This document shows, one piece after another, positions 26,527 through 35,735 of a stretch of 64,000 nt of DNA. The translations under genes and the position numbers were made by a program. Position 1 is the first letter of the stretch. Each line of letters starts with the position of its first letter. This DNA is from Aliidongia dinghuensis. Its GTDB lineage: Bacteria; Pseudomonadota; Alphaproteobacteria; ATCC43930; CGMCC-115725. The notes under the pieces were generated by a model. The model had not been told where the DNA came from and did no database searches. It saw only the letters and a list, made by a program, of their open reading frames with translations. The stretch spans positions 1 through 64,000 of the forward strand of contig NZ_BMJQ01000024.1 in assembly GCF_014643535.1 (NCBI RefSeq). The letters are read 5' to 3'.

Positions 26527-27207
26527 ATGCCCGCTCGCGCCTGGCTCCTGTTCAAGGCGCTGCTGATCCTCTTCGCCATTGCCGCGCCATTCGTCACGCA
26601 TTTCATCTTGGCGACGGGTGATTGGGGCATGGCCACTTATCTGCTGATCGCGGGTCAGGCGCTGCTGGCGCTTTGGGCGATTGGGATGGCGACGCGGCGC
26701 GCCTGGGCCCGCCTCGCCGGCGCGTTGATCCTGGCCGGCGGCCTCGCCCTGGGTGTGCTGCACCCGCGGGGCGGCTTTGTTCTGCTGACCGGCCTGCCGC
26801 ACGCGCTGATCTATCTCGGCCTGCTGATGTTCTTCGGCATGTCGCTCCGCCCGGGCCAAGTGCCGCTGGTGACGCGGCTGTCCCATCAGATTCACGGCAC
26901 GCTGCCGCCGGCGATCGATCGCTATACCCGGCGCGTGACCTGGGCCTGGTGCCTGTTCTTCCTGGGGCAGCTGCTGGGCTCGGCCCTGCTGCTTTGGCTG
27001 GCGCCGATCGCCTGGTGGTCGGCTTTCGTGAACATCCTCAATGCACCCTTGCTTACCGCTATGTTCCTGGGCGAAAAAATGACGCGATCCTTCTGGGTCA
27101 CAAATCCCCCACGCGAGCATTTGCGGGATATCGTGCGGATGATCGTGATGGTGAAAGCTCAAATGGCAAGGCGCGATCGCGGATGCCCGCGGCCTCGGGA
27201 AACATGA
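26527..27207 (+). CDS. COG4648-type polytopic membrane protein of the cluster
   Basis: This is a 226-residue inner-membrane protein with about seven hydrophobic segments and a short charged tail. It has no known catalytic motif. Its position directly after the carrier protein and before the AMP ligase is that of the COG4648 protein in APE clusters. It starts immediately after the ACP stop and ends overlapping the ligase start (ATGA). The role is unknown; it may assist membrane assembly of the polyene lipid. Confidence 0.75.
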   Translation: MPARAWLLFKALLILFAIAAPFVTHFILATGDWGMATYLLIAGQALLALWAIGMATRRAWARLAGALILAGGLALGVLHPRGGFVLLTGLPHALIYLGLLMFFGMSLRPGQVPLVTRLSHQIHGTLPPAIDRYTRRVTWAWCLFFLGQLLGSALLLWLAPIAWWSAFVNILNAPLLTAMFLGEKMTRSFWVTNPPREHLRDIVRMIVMVKAQMARRDRGCPRPRET

Positions 27208-28538
27208 CGATGCAACCCCTTTCCTATCCGTTCCTGAGACACGCCAACCGGTCGGACATCCTGGTCCATGACGCCGAAGGCCCGATTTCGGTCGAGCGCT
27301 TCCTCGGCGACGTCGCCGCACTGGCGGCCCGCATGCCGGACGCGCGCCATGTGGTCAATCTCTGCGTCGATCGCTACCGCTTCACCGTCGGCTTCGCGGC
27401 AGCCCTCGTCCGCGAGCAGATCACCTTGCTGCCGTCGAGCGATGCCGAGGCGCCGCTCGAGCAGCTCGCCCGGAACTACGAGAGCGTCTATTTCCTGCAC
27501 GATACGGATTTCGTCCTGATCGGGCGGGTGCCGACACTCTCGTTCCCACGCAATCTGGGGAGCGTTCCGGGCTCGCCCGTGCCGTCGTTTCCGGCGGATC
27601 GAACGGCGGCGATCCTGTTCACCTCCGGTTCGACCGGCGATCCGGTGCCGAATCCGCGCAGCTGGGGCGCTCTCGTGCGCAGCACCCGGGCGGCCGCGCG
27701 TGCGTTGGACGTGGCCGAGCTCGCCGGCGCGTCTCTGCTCGGGACCGTGCCGCACCAGCACAGCTATGGCATCGAATCGATCGTGATGCTGGCGCTGCAG
27801 CATGGGCTGGCGTTCCATGGCGCGCGGCCGCTGCTGCCGGCCGACATCATGGCGCAGCTGGCGGCCATGCCGGCGCCGCGCATCCTGATCACCACGCCGG
27901 TCCACCTGCGCAGCCTGGCCGCGCACGAGGGCGCATTGCCGCCGGTCCATTGCATCGTCAGCGCGACGGCGCCCCTGGCGCTCGACCTGGCGCAGCAGGC
28001 GGAAGCGCGGTTCGCGGCGCCGCTCTACGAGATCTACGGCTGTTCCGAAGTGGGCCAGATCGCCGCTCGGCGCACGGTCGAGACGGAGGAATGGTCCTGC
28101 ATCGACGATATCGCGCTGACGCAACGGGATGACGACGTCTGGGCCGCGGGACCCGCTGCGGCGGTCGCGGCCCCGCTCAACGACATCATCGAGCTCAACG
28201 GCCCCAAGCGCTTCGTGCTGCGTGGCCGCAAGTCCGACATGGTCAACATCGCCGGCAAGCGCAGCTCGCTCGCCTACCTCAATTATCGCCTGAATGCGAT
28301 CGATGGGGTCGAGGACGGCGTGTTCTTGCTGCCGGAAGGGAACGGCAAACGGCTCAGCGCCTATGTCGTGGCGCCGCGCCTCACCGCACGGCAACTGCTG
28401 GCGGCCCTCCGCCGCGAGATCGACCCGGCGTTCCTGCCGCGGCCGCTCGTCTTCGTCGACGTCCTGCCGCGCAACGCGCTCGGCAAGCTCACACGCCGCG
28501 CCCTGGAGCATCTGGTTCTTGAAGCCGTCGAGCGCTGA
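27204..28538 (+). CDS. AMP-dependent acyl/aryl-CoA or ACP ligase (ApeH-like)
   Basis: This 444-residue adenylating enzyme should activate an aromatic acid starter and load it on the carrier protein. The P-loop AILFTSGSTGDPVPNPRSWG (near residues 137-156) and the EIYGCSEVGQIA motif, followed by LRGRKSDMVNIAGKRSS, are the ANL-family landmarks. The C-terminal catalytic Lys sits in RNALGKLTRR. At 444 residues it is short for an ANL ligase, as APE ligases are. The start ATG 27204 overlaps the previous stop. Confidence 0.85.
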   Translation: MTMQPLSYPFLRHANRSDILVHDAEGPISVERFLGDVAALAARMPDARHVVNLCVDRYRFTVGFAAALVREQITLLPSSDAEAPLEQLARNYESVYFLHDTDFVLIGRVPTLSFPRNLGSVPGSPVPSFPADRTAAILFTSGSTGDPVPNPRSWGALVRSTRAAARALDVAELAGASLLGTVPHQHSYGIESIVMLALQHGLAFHGARPLLPADIMAQLAAMPAPRILITTPVHLRSLAAHEGALPPVHCIVSATAPLALDLAQQAEARFAAPLYEIYGCSEVGQIAARRTVETEEWSCIDDIALTQRDDDVWAAGPAAAVAAPLNDIIELNGPKRFVLRGRKSDMVNIAGKRSSLAYLNYRLNAIDGVEDGVFLLPEGNGKRLSAYVVAPRLTARQLLAALRREIDPAFLPRPLVFVDVLPRNALGKLTRRALEHLVLEAVER

Positions 28539-28821
28539 GGCGGGCTGGTCGTCGACCCTGCATCGCTTCGATGACGCGCACCCGACGGCCGCGGGCCATT
28601 TCCCGGGCAATCCAATCATCCCCGGCGCCCTGCTGCTCGATCATGCGCTCCGCGCGATCGGCATCGGCGGTGCCGCCGAGGTCCAGGTCGCGAAATTCTT
28701 GCGGCCGGTCCGGCCGGGTGACGCCGTGTCGATCCGGTGGCGCCGGGACGGCGCGCTCACGCAAGTCGAATGCTGGGTCGAGGACGAAAGAGCGCTGACC
28801 GGCGTGGTGCGCTCGCCATGA
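28519..28821 (+). CDS. FabZ/ApeI-like 3-hydroxyacyl-ACP dehydratase
   Basis: This is a 100-residue hotdog-fold protein. HFPGNPIIPGALLLDHALR holds the FabZ catalytic His and the downstream substrate helix. It would remove water from 3-hydroxyacyl-ACP to form the conjugated double bonds of the polyene. The start is TTG 28519, within the end of the ligase gene (20-base overlap), with GGAG at 28504-28507; no ATG or GTG precedes the conserved region. Confidence 0.78.
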   Translation: MKPSSAEAGWSSTLHRFDDAHPTAAGHFPGNPIIPGALLLDHALRAIGIGGAAEVQVAKFLRPVRPGDAVSIRWRRDGALTQVECWVEDERALTGVVRSP

Positions 28822-29723
28822 GCCTCGTCGATGCCCGACGTCCGGAATGGCTGCGGCGGAAGGAACGAGGCTCGATCCCGGTCATCCAGGCGCTCGTCTG
28901 GCTGTCCCTCGGGCTCGGCCGGCCGGCGGCGCGCCTGTTCCTGCCGGCGATCTGCCTCTATTTCATGATCTTCTCGGTCGCGGCCCGGCGTGCCTCGGTG
29001 CTGTATCTCAATCGCGCGCTCGGGCGCCGCCCGCGCTGGCTCGATATCTTCCGCCATTATCACGCGTTCGCATCCTGCGTGCTCGACCGCGTGTTCCTTT
29101 TGAAGAACCGAACGGACGATCTCGAGCTCCGGATCGAGGGCGAAGAGATCGTGAGCGGCATTCTGGCAAGCGGCAGCGGCTGCGTCCTCTTGGGCGCCCA
29201 TATCGGCAGCTTCGAGGTGCTGCGCGCGCTCGGGCGCCGGCAGCCGAACTTGCGCGTCAACATGGTGATGTACGAGGAGAACGCACAGAAGGTCACCGCC
29301 GTGCTGAACGCGATCAATCCGGCGCTGACCGGGGATGTGATCAGCCTTGGCCGACCGGATTCCTTCATCACGGTCCAGCGCTGCCTCGATGAGGGGCATT
29401 TCATCGGCGTACTGGCCGACCGAAGCCTGACCGACGAGCACCAGGTCACCCGGCCGTTTTTGGGCGATCCGGCGCGCTTCCCGATCAGCCCGTTCCGGAT
29501 GATCGCGATCCTGCAGAAGCCGGTCGTGCTGATGATTGCGGTCTATCGAGGAGGCCGGCGCTACGACATCCATTTCGAACGGTTCGCCGAAGCCGGTGAA
29601 ATCCCCCGTCGGCCGGATGCATCAGCGCTTGACGGTCTCGTCGGCCGCTATGTGGCGCGGCTCGAGCACTATTGCCGGCTGGCACCCTACAACTGGTTCA
29701 ATTTCTTCGATATTTGGAAGTGA
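28818..29723 (+). CDS. LpxL/HtrB-type lysophospholipid acyltransferase
   Basis: This 301-residue membrane-associated acyltransferase has GAHIGSFEVLR as its HX4E motif, with GVLADRSLTDEHQ and PISPFRMI as later conserved strands. One N-terminal hydrophobic segment is present. In APE clusters this function links the polyene to a glycolipid or phospholipid head. The start overlaps the previous stop (ATGA). Confidence 0.82.
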   Translation: MSLVDARRPEWLRRKERGSIPVIQALVWLSLGLGRPAARLFLPAICLYFMIFSVAARRASVLYLNRALGRRPRWLDIFRHYHAFASCVLDRVFLLKNRTDDLELRIEGEEIVSGILASGSGCVLLGAHIGSFEVLRALGRRQPNLRVNMVMYEENAQKVTAVLNAINPALTGDVISLGRPDSFITVQRCLDEGHFIGVLADRSLTDEHQVTRPFLGDPARFPISPFRMIAILQKPVVLMIAVYRGGRRYDIHFERFAEAGEIPRRPDASALDGLVGRYVARLEHYCRLAPYNWFNFFDIWK

Positions 29724-29724
29724 C

Positions 29725-30297
29725 ATGAGAGCGCTCGCCGGCCTTGCCCTGCTGCTGCTCGCCCATGGTGCCTGGGCCGAGGAGGCGCCGTGGGGCCTCG
29801 TGCGGCTGATGGCGCAGCTTCAGGCGGTGAAGCAGGCCCGGGCCCACTTCGTCGAGCGCAAGACTGCGGCAATGTTGACCGCGCCAGTCGAAAGCACCGG
29901 GACCTTGAGCTATGTCGCCCCCGACCGGCTCGAAAAGATCACCCTGACGCCGGCTCCGGAAAGCATCGTGCTCGCGGGCGACACGCTGACCGGTGTCCAG
30001 CCGAACGGCGACAAATTCTCGATCTCGCTCGGCGATCACCAGGAGGTCGCGGCGCTGGTCGAGGGGGTGCGCTCGACCATGGCGGGCGATCTCCGAACCC
30101 TCGGCCGCTATTACGCGATCGATCTGGTCGGTCACCCGTCCGAATGGCATCTGACGCTGACGCCGCTCGACCGGTCCGTGCGCGACAAGGTCGACGCCAT
30201 CCGCATCGATGGCGCGGGGGCCGTGCTCAGGACCATCTCGGTCCACGAGGCGGACGGCGACCAATCCGAAATGACCGTGATGCCGGACGGACCGTGA
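29725..30297 (+). CDS. LolA-like periplasmic lipid carrier
   Basis: This 190-residue protein has a signal peptide cleaved after HGAWA, so it is periplasmic. The mature part resembles the outer-membrane lipoprotein carrier LolA: ARAHFVERKTAAMLTAP, TGTLSYVAPDRLEKI and GDKFSISL. In APE clusters such a carrier probably moves the product across the periplasm. It starts one base after the acyltransferase stop. Confidence 0.8.
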   Translation: MRALAGLALLLLAHGAWAEEAPWGLVRLMAQLQAVKQARAHFVERKTAAMLTAPVESTGTLSYVAPDRLEKITLTPAPESIVLAGDTLTGVQPNGDKFSISLGDHQEVAALVEGVRSTMAGDLRTLGRYYAIDLVGHPSEWHLTLTPLDRSVRDKVDAIRIDGAGAVLRTISVHEADGDQSEMTVMPDGP

Positions 30298-32606
30298 ACC
30301 GCGCCTTGATCGTCTGGCTGGCCGGGTTGGCGCTCTCGGTCGGCATCATCCTGCACACGCCCTTCACCACCGACATGTCGGCCTTCTTGCCGCGCTCGCC
30401 GGAACCGACCCAGCAGATCCTGGTCGACCAGCTGCGCGATGGCGTTGCCTCGCGCCTGATCCTCGTCGATTTCGAGGGGGCGCCGACGGCGACGCTCGCC
30501 GCCATCAGCAAGGCCGTGGCGGCTACGCTGCGTCGTGCGCCGGATTTCAGTCTGATCGACAATGGCGAGGGCGGCATTGGCCGCCCCGACCAGGACTATA
30601 TCTGGCGCAACCGCTATGTGCTCAGCGACGACGTCACGCCCGAGCGCTTCACCGCGGCGGGGCTGCATCAGGCGCTGCAGCAAGATCTGCAATTGCTGTC
30701 GTCCGGCATGGCGCCGCTTCTCAAAGGCAGCATCGGCCACGATCCGACCGGCGAGACCCTGGCTCTGGTGCGCCGGATGGCCGGCGAGGCGCAGCGGCAG
30801 ATCCGCGAGGGCGTCTGGACGGCGCGGGACGGCACCCGTGCGCTGCTGTTAGCCCAGACCAGGGCGCCCGGTTTCGATATCGATGCCCAGGAGCAGGCGC
30901 TCGGCGCCATCCAGCACGCTTTCGCCGCGGCCCAGCGGTCAGTCGACGGCGGTGCCGCGGTGCGGCTGGTTGCGACGGGCCCGGGCGTGTTCGGCGTCAA
31001 GACGCGCGCCCAGATGAAGCACGACGTGTCGCTCTATTCGACCCTTGCGACATTGACCATCGTTGGGCTGCTGCTGGCGGTCTACCGCTCGCCGCGCATG
31101 CTGCTGCTGACCCTGGTGCCGGTCGTGTCCGGCGCACTTGCCGGCGTTGCGGCGGTCGGGGCCTGGTTCGGCTTCGTCCATGGCGTCACCGTCGGCTTCG
31201 GCGTGACCCTGATCGGCGAGGCGGTCGATTACGCGATTTATCTGTTCGCCCAGACCGATCCGGCCGAGGGGCCGTCAGGGACGCTGCGCCGGATCTGGCC
31301 GACCTTGCGCCTGGGCGTGCTGGTGTCGATCTGCGGCTTTGCGGCCATGCTGTTCTCGAGCTTCGTCGGCTTCGTTCAACTGGGCGTGTTCACCATCGTC
31401 GGCCTGGCGGTGGCCCTCGCGGTCACGCGCTTCGTGCTGCCAAGCTTGGCCTCCCGCCGTTACACGGGGCTGCGCGAGGCGGCGTTTGCGCCGGCGCTGC
31501 TGCGGCTCGTCGGGCGCGCACCGAAACTGCGGCTCCCGCTCGCAGCCTTGGCGCTGGTCGCCCTGGGGTTGGTAGCCCTCCGCAGCAATGGCCTGTGGCA
31601 GGACGAGCTGTCGAGCATGAGTCCGGTCTCCGCCGCCGACCAGGCGATCGACCGCGACCTGCGCCGCGACGTCGGCGCGCCCGACGTGCGATACATGGTC
31701 GTGGCCGAGGCCGATGATCAGGAAAGCCTGCTCGAGGCGTGCGAACGGGCGGCGGCGGGGCTGAAGCGGCTCATCCCGGCCGGCGTCCTGTCGGGCTATG
31801 ATTCGCCCGACCGCTACCTGCCCAGCGCGGCGACGCAAGTCCGGCGCAAGGCGGCGGTGCCCGACCGGGCGACGTTGTCCGCCAACCTGGCGGCGGCGCT
31901 CGACGGCGTGCCGTTCCGGCCGGAGACGTTCACGCCGTTCCTCGAGGATGCCGCCGCTGCGCGCGAGGCGCCGCCGCTCACGCGCGCGGCGCTCGACGGC
32001 ACCCTCCTTTCGCTGAAGCTCGACGCGCTGCTGATCGACCACGCGGGACATTGGGTCGGCGTCATGCCGCTGCGCGACGTCTCAGATCCTGGTCGCATCG
32101 CGGCGGCGCTCGAGGGCGTGCCCGGCGCGAAGCTGCTCGACCTCAAGGCGGAATCGGACCGGTTGCTGCACCGCTACCGGCAGGAGGCGCTGCTGCTGGG
32201 GATGTTCGGCTGCGGCGTGATCGCGGCCTTGCTGCTGGTGAGCTTCCGCGCCGTCGGCCCCGCCTTGGCCGTGCTGGCGCCGCTGGGCATCTCGGTCGTG
32301 CTGACCCTGGCGCTCCTGACGCTCGGCGGCCACCGGCTCTCGATCTTCAACCTGTTCGGTCTGCTGCTGGTCGTGGCGGTCGGGTCGAACTATTGCCTGT
32401 TCTTCCAGCGCGGCCATTTGACCGGAGCTGCCGGCCGGCGGACCGTCGCATCGCTGCTGCTGGCCAATATCTGCACCGTCGTGGGCTTCGGCGCCCTGTC
32501 GCTGTCGCGGATCCCGGTGCTGACCGGCATCGGCGGCACCGTTGCCATCGGCACGGCGCTGAGCCTGGTCGCCGCCGCGATCCTTACCCGGCCGGCGGCG
32601 TCGTGA
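30294..32606 (+). CDS. MMPL/RND-family exporter
   Basis: This 770-residue inner-membrane transporter has two repeats of about six helices each and two large periplasmic loops (about 25-250 and 450-620), as in MMPL lipid exporters. Conserved intramembrane segments include VTLIGEAVDYAIYLFAQTD and VVAVGSNYCLFFQRG, both with polar residues that could carry protons. It would flip or export the polyene lipid. The GTG start overlaps the LolA-like stop (GTGA). Confidence 0.88.
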   Translation: MNRALIVWLAGLALSVGIILHTPFTTDMSAFLPRSPEPTQQILVDQLRDGVASRLILVDFEGAPTATLAAISKAVAATLRRAPDFSLIDNGEGGIGRPDQDYIWRNRYVLSDDVTPERFTAAGLHQALQQDLQLLSSGMAPLLKGSIGHDPTGETLALVRRMAGEAQRQIREGVWTARDGTRALLLAQTRAPGFDIDAQEQALGAIQHAFAAAQRSVDGGAAVRLVATGPGVFGVKTRAQMKHDVSLYSTLATLTIVGLLLAVYRSPRMLLLTLVPVVSGALAGVAAVGAWFGFVHGVTVGFGVTLIGEAVDYAIYLFAQTDPAEGPSGTLRRIWPTLRLGVLVSICGFAAMLFSSFVGFVQLGVFTIVGLAVALAVTRFVLPSLASRRYTGLREAAFAPALLRLVGRAPKLRLPLAALALVALGLVALRSNGLWQDELSSMSPVSAADQAIDRDLRRDVGAPDVRYMVVAEADDQESLLEACERAAAGLKRLIPAGVLSGYDSPDRYLPSAATQVRRKAAVPDRATLSANLAAALDGVPFRPETFTPFLEDAAAAREAPPLTRAALDGTLLSLKLDALLIDHAGHWVGVMPLRDVSDPGRIAAALEGVPGAKLLDLKAESDRLLHRYRQEALLLGMFGCGVIAALLLVSFRAVGPALAVLAPLGISVVLTLALLTLGGHRLSIFNLFGLLLVVAVGSNYCLFFQRGHLTGAAGRRTVASLLLANICTVVGFGALSLSRIPVLTGIGGTVAIGTALSLVAAAILTRPAAS

Positions 32607-33229
32607 TGCGGGTGGTCGCGGACAGGCCTCCGACCGGGCAGCGGCCGCTGCTGATCATGCTGCCCGGTGCCGACATGCGTGCGGAGGACTTCCGGACCCA
32701 CGGCTTTTTCGACGCCGTGCGCGCGGCCGGCCGGCCGGTCGACATGATCGCGGTCGAGACCGGCATGGAATGCTATCTCGACGGCGTTACCGTCCCGCAG
32801 CTGCATGCGCTCGTCCCGCCGCGGCCGGTCTGGCTGATCGGGATTTCGCTGGGTGGCATGGGCGCGCTGCTCTATGCCCGGGCCCATCCGGAGCGGGTCG
32901 CCGGCGTCGTCGTGCTGGCGCCCTTCATTGGTACGCGCGGTCTCGTCGCCCAGGTCGAGCGGGCGGGGGGCCTGCGGCATTGGCGTTCGCCGCCGGACGA
33001 GGCCATGACCGACGAACGCCGGCTGCTTGCGTGGCTTGGCGCCGGAGCCTTGCCGGACATCCATCTCGGCTACGGCACCGAGGACCGCTTCGCCGCCGCC
33101 CATCGCCTGCTGGCCGAGATCCTGCCGCCGGAACGCGTGCTGACGGCGCCCGGCGGTCACGACTGGCCGACCTGGTCCCGCTTGTGGCAGGACATACTCG
33201 CAACTTCAGCGTTCGGAGCGCTCGCGTGA
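32606..33229 (+). CDS. alpha/beta-hydrolase, candidate cluster thioesterase
   Basis: This is a 207-residue alpha/beta-hydrolase. The nucleophile elbow GISLGGMG (about residues 77-84) and the terminal GGHDW (catalytic His) are clear. It may release the finished chain from the carrier protein or cleave an ester, roles seen for the thioesterase of APE clusters; the substrate is inference. It starts at ATG 32606; GTG 32603, directly before it, overlaps the exporter stop. Confidence 0.75.
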   Translation: MRVVADRPPTGQRPLLIMLPGADMRAEDFRTHGFFDAVRAAGRPVDMIAVETGMECYLDGVTVPQLHALVPPRPVWLIGISLGGMGALLYARAHPERVAGVVVLAPFIGTRGLVAQVERAGGLRHWRSPPDEAMTDERRLLAWLGAGALPDIHLGYGTEDRFAAAHRLLAEILPPERVLTAPGGHDWPTWSRLWQDILATSAFGALA

Positions 33230-34554
33230 ACGAGACGATCAGCCCTCTTGTGCGCCGTGCGATCCGGCGTGCCGGCGTCGCCGGCCTGGCGTTGGCGACG
33301 GCCGGCTGCGCCACGGCGCCGCTCTTCGCACCGCCGCCTGCGACCGCGAGCGAGGAACAGATCTACACCCGGCTCTACCCTACCTATGCGGAAATCTGCG
33401 CCGTATCGCAGCTCGGCAAGAAATCCGGTTTCGGCGCCGAGATCAGCAGTGGCATCGGCGGCCATGCGGTACTCTATCTGAACGGTGTCTGCCGCAAGCG
33501 GGACGTCGATTATCCGGTCCTCGCCATGTGCGACGAGACCAACGACCCGGCCGACGGCGTCGGCCTCAGCGTCAACGCCCATTACCAGAATGCCGAATGG
33601 GTCGCCGTCGAGGGGCGGAAGTTCTTCTTCGACGGCGATCTCGGGCCGGGCGAGCCGCTGACGAAGGCGGCCTATCGCCGGACCCAGTCCGAAGCCTTGG
33701 CCAAGGGCGTCTTCAAGGGCGTGACCTTCCACGACGAAGTCTATGAGGACATGGCGCCGGGCTTCACGCCGGCGACGTATCAATACGAGATGTCGGTTGC
33801 GACCGACTATGCCATCACCTTCGGCCGCAACCGCTATTGCGCCCGCGTTCCGCTAGACCGGGCGCAGATGCAGATCATCGTCGGCTATCTGAACGAGCAG
33901 AACGCGCCCTATCGCGCCGGCGAGGTGTTCGATTGGAACCTCTTCGAGCACAACTGCGCCCATCTCAATCACAATGCCCTTGCCGCCGCCGACATCTGGG
34001 ACGAGTGGGAGACCGATCGCTTCATCCTGGTCTCGCTGTTCGATTTCCCGGTGCCGAAGAACGAGTTCGTCAATCTGATGCGGCGAACCAACGACCTGCC
34101 GATCGACGACCTGGTGGCGCTCTATCGCGATGAGGCCGCCCGCCGCCTGCTGCTGAAGCGTGGGCGATTGCCGACTGAGCCGGGCGCGCTCTTGGATCTG
34201 GGCACCATCCCACGGCAAAACGAGGTCTATGATCCGGATTCGCGCATCATCTTCTATGACGAGCCGATCACCGGCAGGTACGAACAGCATTTTCGCGAGA
34301 TCCTGAGCCAGCCTCGCTATTTCCGGCTGCGCGACAACCTCGCCTATTTCGCCGGGCTTTATGCCAAGATCGAGACCGGACGACGGCCGGTCGAGGCCTA
34401 TCTTGCCGATCATCCCGATTGGGACGCCGACAGGCAGGCCGACTTCCGCCAGTTCTATGCGGCGTATTTCACCTATGTCGATCGGGAGTCGAAGACCGTC
34501 GCCCGGGATCTCGCGGCGCTCGACGCCAAATCTCCAATGCCGGGACAGTCGTGA
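33226..34554 (+). CDS. lipoprotein with Cys/His motifs, possible cysteine-peptidase-like enzyme
   Basis: This 442-residue protein has a signal with lipobox TAGC at about residue 28, so it should be an outer-membrane or inner-membrane lipoprotein. Two motifs suggest a permuted papain-like fold: GGHAVLYLNGVC (about residues 81-92) and FEHNCAHLNHNAL (about 240-252), both pairing His with Cys. Overall the sequence is not one of the common cluster families. Its GTG start overlaps the hydrolase stop and its stop overlaps the ketosynthase GTG, so it is translated with the biosynthetic genes. The activity is inferred from motifs only. Confidence 0.7.
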   Translation: MNETISPLVRRAIRRAGVAGLALATAGCATAPLFAPPPATASEEQIYTRLYPTYAEICAVSQLGKKSGFGAEISSGIGGHAVLYLNGVCRKRDVDYPVLAMCDETNDPADGVGLSVNAHYQNAEWVAVEGRKFFFDGDLGPGEPLTKAAYRRTQSEALAKGVFKGVTFHDEVYEDMAPGFTPATYQYEMSVATDYAITFGRNRYCARVPLDRAQMQIIVGYLNEQNAPYRAGEVFDWNLFEHNCAHLNHNALAAADIWDEWETDRFILVSLFDFPVPKNEFVNLMRRTNDLPIDDLVALYRDEAARRLLLKRGRLPTEPGALLDLGTIPRQNEVYDPDSRIIFYDEPITGRYEQHFREILSQPRYFRLRDNLAYFAGLYAKIETGRRPVEAYLADHPDWDADRQADFRQFYAAYFTYVDRESKTVARDLAALDAKSPMPGQS

Positions 34555-35735
34555 CGTCTTTTGTTCTCAGCCACTTTGCTCTCGCCTCGCCCTTGGGCGC
34601 CGGCCGTGCCGAAACCGTCGCCGCACTCCACGACGGACGCGGCGGTCTCAGCCCCTGCGCGTTCGAGACCGTACGGATCCCGACTCACATCGGTGAGGTC
34701 GACGGGCTCGATCGGCCGGTCGCCGGCGGGCTCGCGGATTATGATTGCCGCAACAACCGACTGGCGCTGATGGCGCTGGAGCAAGACGGCTTCATCGATG
34801 CCGTGGCCGGTGCCCGCAAGCGCTATGGCGCGCATCGGATCGGCCTGTTCGCCGGTACCAGCACAGCCGGCATCCTCGAAACCGAACTGCTGTTCCGCCG
34901 CCGCGACCCGGTGACCGGCGCCTTGCCGGCGGATTTCCATTACGCCCAGACCCACAATACCTACTCGGTCGCCGATTTCGCGCAGCGGGTGCTGGGCCTC
35001 GCCGGACCGGCCTTCGTCGTGTCGGCCGCCTGCGCCTCGACGGCGAAGGCGTTCGGCAATGCCGCGCGCATGATCGCGCTCGGCCTGTGCGATGCTGCGG
35101 TCGTTGGCGGCGCCGACAGCCTGTGCCTGACCACGCTCTATGGCTTCCATTCCTTGCAACTGACCGCCGAGGGGCCGTGCCGGCCGTTCGATGCGTCGCG
35201 GAGCGGCATCTCGATCGGCGAGGCCGCCGGCTTCGCGCTCCTCGAGCGGGCCGAACGTGCTCCGGGGGCGATTTCCCTGCTGGGCATCGGCGAGAGCAGC
35301 GATGCCCACCACATGTCGAGTCCGCATCCGGAAGGCTTGGGCGCGCGGATGGCGATGGAAAGGGCGCTGGCCGCAGCGGGCCTGGCGCCGGAGGACATCG
35401 ACTATATCAATCTGCACGGCACCGCGACCCGCGTCGGCGACGCGGCCGAGGACCAGGCGATCTGGGGCCTCTTCGGCGACCGGACGCCGTGCAATTCGAC
35501 CAAGGGCCAGACCGGCCATACACTGGGCGCCTCGGGCATCCTGGAGACGATCATCGCGGCGCTCTGCCTCGACGAGGGCTTCATTCCATCGAGCCCGACG
35601 ACCGAGCGGCTCGACCCGACTTTACGCTGCCGTTATCTGATTCAAGGCACCGACCGGCCGCTTCGCCGGGTCATGAGCAATTCCTTCGGCTTCGGCGGCA
35701 GCAATTGCAGCGTGATCCTGGGGGCCGCACCGTGA
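34551..35735 (+). CDS. beta-ketoacyl-ACP synthase of the cluster
   Basis: This is a 394-residue condensing enzyme of the FabB/FabF type. The triad is intact: Cys161 in SAACASTAKA, His289 in NLHGTAT and His323 in GQTGHTLGASG, with NSFGFGGSN at the C-terminus. It would extend the aryl starter with malonyl-ACP. APE clusters usually have a further ketosynthase, which was not found in this window. The GTG start overlaps the upstream lipoprotein stop. Confidence 0.9.
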   Translation: MTSFVLSHFALASPLGAGRAETVAALHDGRGGLSPCAFETVRIPTHIGEVDGLDRPVAGGLADYDCRNNRLALMALEQDGFIDAVAGARKRYGAHRIGLFAGTSTAGILETELLFRRRDPVTGALPADFHYAQTHNTYSVADFAQRVLGLAGPAFVVSAACASTAKAFGNAARMIALGLCDAAVVGGADSLCLTTLYGFHSLQLTAEGPCRPFDASRSGISIGEAAGFALLERAERAPGAISLLGIGESSDAHHMSSPHPEGLGARMAMERALAAAGLAPEDIDYINLHGTATRVGDAAEDQAIWGLFGDRTPCNSTKGQTGHTLGASGILETIIAALCLDEGFIPSSPTTERLDPTLRCRYLIQGTDRPLRRVMSNSFGFGGSNCSVILGAAP

